From NCBI GenBank assembly GCA_029721515.1, contig CM056562.1, positions 7,614,767 to 7,678,766 on the forward strand: DNA of 64,000 nt, given 5' to 3'. Below are positions 53,631-64,000 of this stretch, in pieces. Numbering within the stretch: position 1 is the first letter of the stretch; every line of letters begins with the position of its first letter. The position numbers were made by a program, and so were the translations under genes. Below the pieces are notes generated by a model that had not been told where the DNA came from, searched no databases, and was given only the letters and a program-made list of their open reading frames with translations. The DNA comes from Synanceia verrucosa. Taxonomy: Eukaryota > Chordata > Actinopteri > Perciformes > Synanceiidae.

Positions 53631-55868
53631 TGATATCATATAGAATATAGTCTTGTGGAGTAGTTGTTTATTAATCTGTCATCAGAGGACATTCACTTGC
53701 TATAAAAGCGTATTATATTACAGATTTTCATGTTTTCTTTTTTATAAGTAGGTTTAGCACTGCATGGATACTGTGATAGTATGTCAGTGCTCAGTCCACA
53801 GAGAAATACACAGCGCTCGTGTTTAGAAACAGTGCCTTTAAGCCAGTCGGTAGAATTTATGTAACTATGTGGTCCCAGCTGTAGAATATTTACAGATCTT
53901 TAGTTTGGCTGCGTCACAGAGGTTAGGTTTTAGTGGTAAATAACATGACACTTTGAATACAGCAGCACCCCAGCCTTGAAATAAAGGTCTGTATTGTCAT
54001 TTAATTCAGTTTGGATGTTAAGCCCCTGTCCGATATGAAACAAAAATGAAGTGGTGACTGTTGATTAAACACTGTAGGTATGGTCGCACAGTCTTTGAAG
54101 CTCATCATTCATAAAGGATAAAACTTGTCCGTACAGTGTACTGACATGTTTTTGTGAGAAATATTGTGCAATCAAGGACTATTGCTTGCTTAGGGTATGT
54201 CTCGCTATTATTAGAGGAGCTGTCATGTTCATACAGGTGCTCAGCCTTCCTCTGGTCTTAGCTGTCATGACTCCGACCGTGAGTCAGGGTGGATGTTTCA
54301 CAACCACAAACCTTAAAGCTCTGCTGAAACAAACTGAATCTCAGGACCACACCAATGAAGATGGTTTTTGTCACTTTGTTTACAAAGTACAGACCACATG
54401 GTGTTCACCCAATTTATCCTTTTCAAAAACTACTGTATATTAGCATGTTTTGCCTCCCACATTTTGAATATTCACGTGCATCTACAATCACTGTCATTTC
54501 ATTTACTAATTATACTGTACATGACTTATACTTTCTGATCTGTGGAGCCTACTGTTGGCAGCGGAAATTTCTTTAAGGCTGAAATTTATCTCATATTTTA
54601 GACTCCTGAAAGTGTATTTATATTATTAAAATCCAGTGCAACAACACTGTGAATTGAAAGTGTTACATCTACTGTATAGCTGGGCTTTCTTCTATCCTAG
54701 CCTATGTCATCACAGAAACAGTAGAGCAACATCTACCGCAGACCACATACTATGTGGTTATATTGCCCACCCCTTGTCACATCTTATCTTATCTTATCTT
54801 ATTATCTTATCTTATTAAATCCCAAAACAAACGAGTTTCAGTTTACTCTACATCACACAAGACAGGGCATTGTCTAACCCCACCATTGACATGTTTCCTC
54901 CCCTTTACAGGAAGGAAATGAATTCTGTTGTCAAGAGGTGATTCCTGCACCATTTGTCACAATAGCTATTTCGTGAAGGGCGCAAACAGAAAGGGAAAAA
55001 AACAGAGATGACACACTGATGGTTGCTATGATGTTCAACTCCTATCAGGTTGCAACTTTAAAGAGGTGAGATGGTTCATTAGTGACAAGTGAAAGAGTCT
55101 ACCCTGGGAAACTGACACTGCTCTATGAAGATAAAGTCTCATTTAAATAAACTGCCTCCCCTTAGAGCACATCCATATGCATGAGACTCAAAAACAGAGT
55201 CATAAGATGACTGAATATTAGTTAGTTTGGCGCACCTTCAAACAAAGCTACTATAGTTAGAGCAGAGCTGGACTAGAGTCTGAAGGGTCTGGTTGGGTTG
55301 ACCGGTCACAACAGAGTGGAAAGCTGACCAATCAGCACAGACTTGGGTTTTTGAGAAGGTGCGGGATAGCACAAAAAAATGAAGTGTGTTTCAAACATTA
55401 AAGCATGTAAACGTGTTCTAGTAGAAACCCAAAATTCAAGTATGCTACTAAAAATAAGGATGATAGACCCTCTTTAACCCAAAATTTGACAATAAATCAG
55501 TGTTGTCAGCTCACTTCTGCTTCCCGCAATCATTCAATTGCCCTCTTTTTGCTTTTACTTACAAGCCATTAGTTCAGTCAGCAGCCGTTGTGAGATAATG
55601 CCCTCTAATGAGCATGTGTGCAGGGGAGGACGAGCTCTACCAGAACTGCAGTCTTTGACTTTGAGACAAACCATAATTAACAGCGCTCTGTCCTCCTCTG
55701 TGTTATTAGCACAAGCTGACCTTTGAATGCATCAAATGAAACAACACATCTGGTAAAGCTGCAGTGTTTGAGGAAGAGGAGAAGTGAAGGGAACGTTAGA
55801 CAGAGATATTGTCAGCAAGAGGAGGTTTCACATTATTGCAAGACTTTTTGATGGTTATATTGCCAAAA
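53631..55868. other. intergenic DNA, no gene seen
   Basis: AT-rich. A short CTTAT/ATCTT pentanucleotide microsatellite lies at about 54781..54815. Short open frames have no recognisable content. Confidence 0.6.
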
Positions 55869-57095
55869 CACTATATTGCCAAAAGTATTCGCTCACCCAT
55901 CCGAATAATCAGAATCAGGTGTTCACTTCCATGGTCACAGGTGTATAAAATCAAGCACCTAGACATGCAGACTGCTTTTACAAACATTTATGAAAGAATG
56001 GGTCGCTCTCAGGAGCTCAGTGAATTCCAGCATGGAACTGTGATAGGATGCCACCTGTGCAACAAATCCAGTCGTGAAATTTCCTCGCTCCTAAATATTC
56101 CACAGTCAACTGTCAGCTGTATTATAAGAACGTGGAAGTGTTTGGGAACGACAGAAAATCAGCCATAAAGTAGTAGACCACGTAAACTGATGGAGCGGGG
56201 TCAGTGGATGCTGAGGTGCATAGTGTGAAGAGGTGGCCAACTTCCTGCAGAGTCAATCACTACAGACCTCCAAACTTCATGTGGCCTTCAGATTAGCTCA
56301 AGAACAGTGCACAGAGAGCTTCATGGAACGGGTTTCCATGGCCGAGCAGCTGCATCCAAGCCATACATCACCAAGTGCAAGGCAAAGCGTCGGATGCAGT
56401 GATGTAAAGCATGCCGCCACTGGACTCTAGAGCAGTGGAGACGTGTTCTCTGGAGTGACGAATCACACTTCTCCATCTGGCAATCTGATGGATGAGTCTG
56501 GGTTTGGCGGTTGCCAGGAGAACAATACTTGTCGGACTGCATTGTGCCAAGTGTAAAGTTTGGTGGAGGGGGGATTATGGTGTGGGGTTGTTTTTCAGGA
56601 GCTGGGCTTGGTCCCTTAGTTCCACTGAAAGGAACTCTGAATGAAAGACATTTTGGACAATTCCATGCTCCTAAGTTTGTGGGAACAGTTTGGAGCTGGC
56701 CCCTTCCTCTTCCAATATGACTGTGCACCAGTGCACAAAACAAGGTCCATGAAGACATGGATGACAGAGTCTGGTGTGGATGAACTTGACTGGCCTGCAC
56801 AGAGTCCTGACCTCAACCCGATAGAACACCTTTGGGATGAATTAGAGCAGAGACTGAGAGCCAGGTCTTCTCATCCAACATCAGGGTGTGACCTCACAAA
56901 TACGCTTTTGGAAGAATGGTCAAAAATTCCCATAAACACACTCCTAAACCTTGTGGACAGCCTTCCCAGAAGAGTTGAAGCTGTTATAGCTGCAAAGGGT
57001 GGACCGACGTCATACTGAACCCTATGGATTAGGAATGTTACTTAAGTTCATATGCAAGTCAAGGCAGGTGAGTGAATACTTTTGGCAATATAGTG
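55869..57095 (+). mobile_element. Tc1-like transposon, near full length (1.23 kb), dead
   Basis: Termini are CACTATATTGCCAAAAGTATTCGC and the complement GTGAATACTTTTGGCAATATAGTG. The transposase frame starts at MGRSQELSEFQHGTV (55998) and has its paired-like DNA-binding domain. It stops after about 56 codons at 56166, then continues in other frames. The first catalytic Asp is in LWSDES (about 56455), the second in FLFQYDCAPVHK and the Glu in DLNPIEHLWDEL. The last two are separated by 34 residues, giving a DD34E signature. The left end shows a partial duplication of the terminus (ATATTGCCAAAA just before 55869), so the TA is present on the right side only. Confidence 0.92.
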
Positions 57096-59555
57096 TATGT
57101 CACTGGCCCAAGCTGATCATATGGTTAAATAATTTTAGGGCCCAGTGTTGTGAGAGTCAGAGTAACTCATACTGAGAGTGACGATGAGAAACACATGCCT
57201 GTCGTCTGGCTTTGAGTTCAGCCCAGAGCTCAGGTTGATTCAGGGGTCTGGAATCCCCCACTGGATTCACTCACAATGAAATCAAATTATACTCACTTCC
57301 CAAGCTTTCCTTGGAAAATCAGTTTTTAGCTGCTGCTCAACTCCCATGCTGGCAATCATGTAATCACATCAGTGTGTCTGGCCAAAGTGCAGTGATTACA
57401 ACACATAGGCCAAAGTTTTGTGTGCGAGAGGGGTGGAAGATAGATATATTAATCAAGATTTGACTGGCATTGCTCACACACTACTGTGCCTGAAGGTATT
57501 TAATAAAACAATTCCTGGAAAGTTATCCAAGTAGTTCCCCATGAGCCAGATCATATCTGAAGTCTCAGTCTAAATCATAAAAGGTCATCATAGGAGGAAG
57601 AAATCAATGAAGCCACAACTGAATGATAAAATTACTGATGTCTCTCTAAAATACACATCTTACTCCCTCAGGCAAATCCAAAGAAAAAAAAACAATACGT
57701 TTACTCCAAAAAGAAACTCTGATTTAATTCTGAAGAAGGAAAAGATGATACATACTCACTTTTTAACACTTGGTGATTTCATTGTTTCCAAACAGCTGGA
57801 GAAAACAGCTAGAACGATGGCAGAGTGCAGGCAAGCAGAAGGGAGCGATTGGACTGTCAAGCATTTTGGCAAAAGTCGCTTCCCTCTCAGGAGCTCAGTA
57901 GCTGTCTGAAGTCTGGGTAATTTGAATTTCAGCTTCAAGTCAGATTTTAACTGAAAGGAAACAGCTGGTTTTACAATCAGAATGTAAAAACTGTGCATGT
58001 GGTATAAAATAATAAGTGTCCTTGTGTCCTTGGTGTTGGTTAAGTTTTATCGTCTGAAATTCCAAACAGACTCGGGCCCTGAACCCCAAGGACTGCACCC
58101 CTCCCTCTTTTAAACCTCATCCTGACTTTCACTTTCTTCAACTGATTAAAACACCATTTCAAGTATTACCTTCTGCCAGCAGACAGCCGCTTGGTACAGT
58201 AAAGAAATCCATTTTATCTCCTCTTGCCTTGGCTGGGGTCCCTACCATGCTGGAGGATGCAGCTGAAATACCAAACACCTAAGAGAGATGTCAGGCAGTC
58301 ATGCAAAAGCATGATGTCTCCAATGGCTCAACGACCATGCATGCAGCTTTTACTTTCTTTTCCTTTCATTTTTTTTACTTCAGTATTACTCAGAGCGAGA
58401 CAACAACAACGTATTCTATTACACTATCATCTGATGATTCATAAAGTTGGTGGAGGTGGTACGATATAATAAAATTTACCAGAGCTCAGTTAAATATTAA
58501 TAGTATTTGGGGTCGTCTTCAGGAACACACACTTATTCTCCTATCACACACACACTGTTCAGATATAACAGATAATGAGTTAAAGATTTTAATCTTTATA
58601 CTATATATAAAGCTCCATCTTCTAGCTTTTTAAGGTTTGCCTCAGTGGATGGAGTTTATCACTGTCAAGGTCGTGATGAAGTGAGCTCTTCCCACTGAGG
58701 AAGACTGCGATTTGCAGCTGAGCACCCTGGATGGGGACATGAGTTTTCTGGCAGGAAGTTTTCTTTGTGTCAACAATGAGCTTTATTTAAACATAGTGGT
58801 GCCTGCTTTTCACTGATTAACATCTTGTTCTGTATTTAGCCCAAGTTCACTGAGGACCATTAAAGCAGCTTTATTTTTATTTTTGGATCACATGACCACT
58901 GGATCAGCAAGTGAATAGCAATCAGTGCTTTTCATTTTCTTTTTGTGTCTTATAAATGCAATATCCAGAGCATTAAAATAGCAGCAAACAGCTTTTTGCT
59001 ATATGAGGAAGTTGTGGAGTAATATGCAGAGAATTACTGTAAGTCACTCTCCCTCTGTGTAGTAATTCAGATTTCTCCAGGCTTTGTTGGCATTGCTGGA
59101 CTGGCTATGTGTGTCTTTAGCATATGTTCGTGTGACTAGCCAATGGCTGCCACCCTGCACTACTCTCATACAACGGTTACAAATGATAATGTTGTCCCAA
59201 CTGATACAGAAGCTTAGCACTCACTATCACATGTTAACAGTGGCAGCTCTGTCAGCGCTTTTGCTGCTGTTTGCACTGCATGGCATGACACAGCTCGACT
59301 ATTCTTTCTTGGTTTTCCATTTGCAAATTTTGTGAATGGCACTACCAGGTAAATGGCATCATTTCTGTTGAGGTTTCAAGTGGGGAAGTCCAGTACTATA
59401 TGACACACTTACAACACTGCAGACCACTGATTGGTTGGTGAGAATCGTCACTAGAATCACCACTTGCATGACACAAGACATCCCGCACAATCCCACTTTA
59501 ATATAGCCTGACTACCAATGCTAACAACCGCAATTTTGTAATTCAATCCACCCAG
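57096..59555. other. intergenic DNA, no gene seen
   Basis: No coding signal, no strong repeat. The frames at 57607..57909 and 58224..58469 are short and without recognisable domains. Confidence 0.55.
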
Positions 59556-59600
59556 CAGAGATGGGAAGTAACGAAGTACAAATACTTTGTTATTGTACGT

Positions 59601-60295
59601 AAAGGGACACAGTGTTATTTTTTAAGTATTTTATTACCTAAAATCAACATCTTCATTCATAAATAGATCCTCACTGGTGTAAAATAACCTATGCCAACAA
59701 TCTGACTTATCCTCCTGGGTGAAGAATCAGTTATTTGTCTTTACATAGAGCGGGTCGCTCATACGGAGGCTTCCATGTCTTTCAGGACTATCAAAAACTA
59801 CGAACTGCATAGAGGGACATAAAGCACTACCTGCTAGTACCCACAGGACAAAATGCATGTCCGTATTTTGCAATTCACTTTTCACAGAGAAGAAAGGTGG
59901 AGACTCTGGTTTTACTTACCGGGCACTAAACTAAAACCTGCACTGCACTTTTGGTCATAATTCAAGGCCATACTTATGCCGCGCCGAATCCCCATTGCCA
60001 ATAAAGCGTAAAAGGGTCATAAAATGACCGGAGCTCCAGGCTGGGGATCCGCGGTGCGCCTCATGCCTGTCCATGGCCGGCCGGAGCCCGCCAGGAAGTC
60101 CTCCGGACCGGAGGACGGCTGTGGAGGTCCGGGGAAAAATGACTGGAGCTCCAGGCCGGGGGCTGGGCATCCTCGGTGATAGTGGCCGCCCAGGAGTTGA
60201 CCCAATCCGCTTACCATAGTTCCAACCATGTTGCAATGCATGCAAAATCAAATTTAACCACTAGATTGGAGAAAAAATTACATACTGTCCATTTA
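59601..60295. mobile_element. GGGACAC-ended non-autonomous repeat (copy 3), nested
   Basis: Starts AAAGGGACACAGTG and ends ACTGTCCATTT. It is collinear with copy 2 but has an extra GC-rich segment (about 60035..60135). There the block GAGCTCCAGGC..GGGGCTGGG appears twice around CATGGCCGGCCGGAGCC, an internal duplication. Confidence 0.75.
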
Positions 60296-60790
60296 AGTAG
60301 ATTTTTCAGGTATTTTACTTTACTTGAGTATTTGTTTTTCTGAAGACGTTTTACTTTTACTCCCTACATTTCAACACAAATATCTGTACTTTCTACTTCC
60401 TACATTATCAAAACTGGCTTGTTACGTCTTTCAACCTCTGAAGCGGGGCTCACTGAGCCCGGTGCCCGAAGCCCAGTGCCGTGGAGCCTGGTGATCGTTG
60501 TGGTGTTGCAGATCAGCCTGATCCAGTTGCAGGTGGATCTGAGTTGATTGAGACTGCAGACAGCGGTAAGGCTAGAGGAGAGGAGTTTTTAGTTTAAAAC
60601 AATGCAGTTTCTGTATTCTCTGTATTTCTGTCAGCTTCTCTCCAGTTCACTTTTTATTATTATGACTTGCAGCAAAACTGCCCAGTGTTTTTTTTTTCTC
60701 TGTCCCAGCACTGTGCAGGTTGTTAATAAAAAAGGAAAACTTCTACTTATTTTGAAGTTTTGCAGTTATCAAAAGAGGCATCATGTAATA

Positions 60791-61103
60791 TTAACTCTTT
60801 GAGTGCCATAGACGTATTTGTACGTCATTTAAAATCCACTGCTTGAGTGCTATAGACGTATATACGTCAGAGTGTTTTTTCAGCAGCAGGCACAAGTGAT
60901 TTTGGTGAAAGTGGCCTCTACTCTACCTCTGATAAAACAAGAATAAAACAAGGTAAAAACAAACTTTTTTTCATGATGAAATAGAGTCTCTTCTTTCAGA
61001 GACATAGTACAAAATATTCTGTGGGTCATGAAATATGACTGGCCAAAAACGCTGGCACAAGGCACTTTCGGTTTTATAAAATGGATCGCACTCAATGAAT
61101 TAA
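60791..61103. mobile_element. TTAA-flanked MITE (piggyBac-like), nested
   Basis: TTAA at 60791..60794 and 61100..61103 bounds termini CTCTTTGAGTGC and the complement of GCACTCAATGAA. The interior repeats the module ATAGACGTAT(TTGTACGTC/ATACGTC) twice. It has no coding capacity. Confidence 0.65.
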
Positions 61104-61284
61104 AGTTAAAAATTCATTTTTACTTTTAACTTTTGTACTTAAGTAAATTTCAAAACTTGTACTTTCTTACTTTTAAGTAGGTAAAGGAGGTGAATCAGTA
61201 CTTCTACTTTTACTTGAGTCTCTTTTTACACAAGTATCTGTACTTCTACTTAAGTAAAGAATGTGAGTACTTTTGCCACCTCTG

Positions 61285-61960
61285 CAACCCAGTGACAATT
61301 AAGTATGATTATCTGCTTGGTGCTTGCTTCCAGATGGTAACCCCTGATTTGTGAAATGAATCAACTTCTTAAAGTGATAATGTGTCAGTGCAGGTTTGGC
61401 CTTACACCTATCGAGTCTTCACGTGATTTCAAACACACAAAATTCCAAAATGTCGGAATAAAATCTTTACAGTCTTGCTGAAGTTGATGTGTGCTCCCAT
61501 GATCCCCCGTCAGTGTAAGGTGGGCGTATGACCTGAGCCCGTGTTTTCTGCATTTTGGTATTATGACAATATTAATCATGCTTGATATTCTCCTAAATCT
61601 TCAATGTTGTATTGCAAATGTGACGTCACCATTACAGACAACCAGTGGGTGCACTCCCCCATTCTCTCAATCAGGGCCACGTCCACATTCTCCGGTGTCT
61701 TCTCTTCTATTTGGATTTTTTTTAAACACATCTGCACACACAATGGTGGCTACTGCAAAAAGCTGCATCTCCTCTTGCTCCATTTTCTCTGCTCAAAAGT
61801 AGTTGTTGGAAATTTCCAAGAGGTGCATGATGGGAAATAATCTCAACAACACTTATGCAGACAGATATCAAATAAATAATCAATAAATACAGTTAGAAGT
61901 GCATGATCAATAAGTATGGTTAAAAATGCATGGTGAGGGGCCGTGGGATGGGAGGATGAG
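61285..61960. other. intergenic DNA, no gene seen
   Basis: No recognised coding or repeat structure; short open frames only. Confidence 0.55.
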
Positions 61961-62405
61961 AGTTCAGTTCATGAACAGCTGAGGGGTAGAAACTGTTCCT
62001 CAGACTTGCTGTGCAGCACTTCAGGGCGATTCAGGGATAATTCTGCAGGCCTTGCTTTGGGAGCGTGACCTGTGGATGTCTTTCAGGGGAGGAAGCGGGA
62101 GACCGATGATTTTCTGAGCTGTGTTTACTACCCTCTGGGGAGCGGCCTTATCTGCTTCTGTGCAGTTCCCAAACCACACATGGATGGAGTAGGTCAGTAC
62201 ACTTTCTATGGAGCAGTGATAGAAGGTTTTCAGCAGGGGTGAGGAGATGTTGTTCTTCCTCAGTGTCCTGAGAAAGTACAGTCTCTGGTGAGCCTTCTCC
62301 ACTGTAGCTGTGGGGCTGATGCTCCATTTCAAGTCCATACTGATGTGGGTCCCCAGGAATCTGAAACTGAAGTTTTATCAACGTCCTCTGGTGTATGGGA
62401 GACAT
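61960..62405 (-). pseudogene. non-LTR retrotransposon C-terminal fragment
   Basis: On the minus strand a frame reads FLGTHISMDLKWS-like residues, then KAHQRLYFLRTLRKNNIS, ESVLTYSIHVWFGNC and LQRVV/PQRVVNTAQKIIG. This is the conserved region after the RT domain in many fish LINEs. It has frame breaks near 62340 and stops near 62021. No RT palm is present. Confidence 0.75.
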
Positions 62406-64000
62406 TAGTTTCCTAAATTACTAGAGGAAATCAAAAATGGTCAGTGTGTACTCATGCCCGTGTCCTCCTATAAAAAACTTCAACAATATTCTACAAGGAA
62501 ACCTCTTTCTTTTTTCCACAGCCCCCACCTGCCCCCCTTCCCATCTGACCGGTCCCTGTGGACCACTGCTGAAGATAGCACACACACACACACACACATC
62601 CTCATCTCTGTTTTATTTATTCAAGCCTCCCACACATTTCTCTGCAAAAGATAAGTACAGCAATTCAGGGCTGTAGATGGATTTTCTGACCTTGTCCCGG
62701 AGTCTTCTGCGGCATGAATTTTAAACAACAAATTTAAATGAGTGAAAAATACCAAATGTTTTTATTAATGGACATTGTGAACATTTGTAAATGTGAAAGA
62801 GGGAAAGTTGCATTCATGCCAGCACCTCAGCGATGGGTTGACATTGGCAAGGTTTTGACAGCAGTGAGGAATTCCCATCTAATTGGCCGATGCTTGTCAG
62901 CTCCCTCCAGTCAGGAGGAAAACTGTTTTCTCCTCCTGTCTCTCACCCCAGCAGCACATAAACTGTCTGCACATACAGACAGAAGCCTCAGTCAATCAGT
63001 GTATAGTAGATCAAGGTGTAAAAGCACAACACATCCTTGAAAGATGTCAGTTAATGACAGGAGCTGAAGCTCTTATATCTCAGCCCTCTGCTGCATGACT
63101 GCACAGATGCTCCTGGCTACCTATAGCTACTGTGCCACATCTTATTTTCCAGACATGTCCTGTTCTGCTGACTAGCGTCTTTCAACTCAATGGCTGATAC
63201 TTTATCAGTCACAATAAACAGATCAATTAAGTGAGTGTTTTCCCAGAATCCCACTTTTTTTCCTTAATTACACCAACAATGCTCAAAGGTCTTATCTGTT
63301 GATAAATAATGTGTCCATACATTCCCTCCTGAAAATGCTGTACAATAACCATCAATCAATAATCAGCATGTTGAAATAACATTGCTAAAATAACAGCAAA
63401 AATATGTCCTAAAATATAGGCTACAATAAGTATGCACATGGACAAACATATCCCAAATTGGATGATGATTATAATAGATATAAGTATTTTCGTCTACTAC
63501 GGTCTGCATTTAAACTGAGCACATTGAAAGAAAGAAAGGAAATGGTGACACTATGTGGTTGTATTATGAAAGTGAAGATTGTAGACTGTAAAACCAGTGG
63601 TGGAGGAAGTATTCAGAATAAAGCATTCAAGTTCAAGTTAATTACATCGAAATGTGCACTGAAGTTGAAGTACAGAAGTAGTCTACTGTCAGAAAAATAC
63701 ACTTAGGTATCACTCAGCTCAATATTCTGCCCCATTATATTATTAAACATGGATATACCACTATCAGTACCACTTTCTGATTCTGCATTTGTAAAGTGTT
63801 AGAGAGTACTAATAACATTATTAATAAGTAATACATGATTTACTCATGCTTCATGGATTCGTTATAATAAGCTTAATAAGAAGAGGGATTGGCCTCCCAG
63901 GTTGTAGAAAATCCTCCTCCAGCATGACATGTAGCTCAGAGGCATGAGCAGTAAAAGGCAGTAAAAATTTAAAAAAAAAATGAATGCAAAATAATAAATA
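62406..64000. other. intergenic DNA, no gene seen
   Basis: Contains a CA microsatellite at about 62579..62600 and otherwise AT-rich unique-looking sequence. Open frames such as 62738..63040 and 63458..63706 show no recognisable domains. Confidence 0.55.

Larger units (their letters stand above)
59556..61284. mobile_element. non-autonomous hAT-like element with two nested insertions
   Basis: The left end CAGAGATGGGAAGTAACGAAG and the right end GTACTTTTGCCACCTCTG form inverted CAGAGRTGG termini. The 8 bp outside are CCACCCAG and CAACCCAG, a near-perfect hAT-type target duplication. The body is full of ACTTTTACTTGAGTA-type modules. It is interrupted by 59601..60295 and 60791..61103. Confidence 0.7.

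Overview
The window is vertebrate nuclear DNA, almost certainly from a ray-finned (probably percomorph) fish. Genes are split into short exons with GT/AG junctions. The repeats are typically teleost: tRNA-derived SINEs, Tc1 elements, a DIRS-type retrotransposon, gypsy LTRs, Rex/L2-like LINEs, and Harbinger, hAT and TTAA-flanked MITEs. There is no bacterial or organellar sequence and I found no RNA gene.

The only host genes I can support are three tandem copies of a carbohydrate sulfotransferase 15-like gene (CHST15/GalNAc4S-6ST family), all on the minus strand. Copy A (6071..13259) is a pseudogene: exon 5 carries a 7-bp insertion, exon 1 is cut off where a LINE fragment begins, and the two last exons are not in the window. 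Copy B (19696..26939) and copy C (37120..44408) each splice, by my exon mapping, into a complete open frame (509 and 538 aa) with both PAPS-binding motifs. They differ at the N-terminus because copy C has lost the ATG used by copy B and opens 29 codons upstream. Flanking non-coding DNA is duplicated with the genes. A and B share most of their flanks and are the younger pair; C shares only parts.

Layout: 53..4318 is a TIR-bounded composite holding two fossil, intron-containing DDE transposases. 5.1-18 kb is duplication unit A, with a SINE-split LTR, a LINE fragment carrying a nested MITE, and an internally deleted Tc1. 18-36.4 kb is unit B, with a SINE-split LTR, a foldback-like element, a second SINE and a 6.1-kb DIRS element at 30159..36259. 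36.4-51 kb is unit C, with a decayed gypsy element itself hit by a Harbinger element and a solo LTR. 52.67-52.97 kb is a CpG-rich patch that may be a promoter. 53-64 kb is intergenic DNA with a Tc1, nested MITEs and a LINE tail.

Because units A and B are near-identical, many insertions can be read as filled site against empty site. That gives clean boundaries for the DIRS element and one SINE, and a possible Tc1 excision scar. I see no defence system, CRISPR array or novel enzyme cluster. The most interesting content is the sulfotransferase array and the DIRS element, whose internal complementary region matches the predicted circle junction and whose recombinase frame is open.
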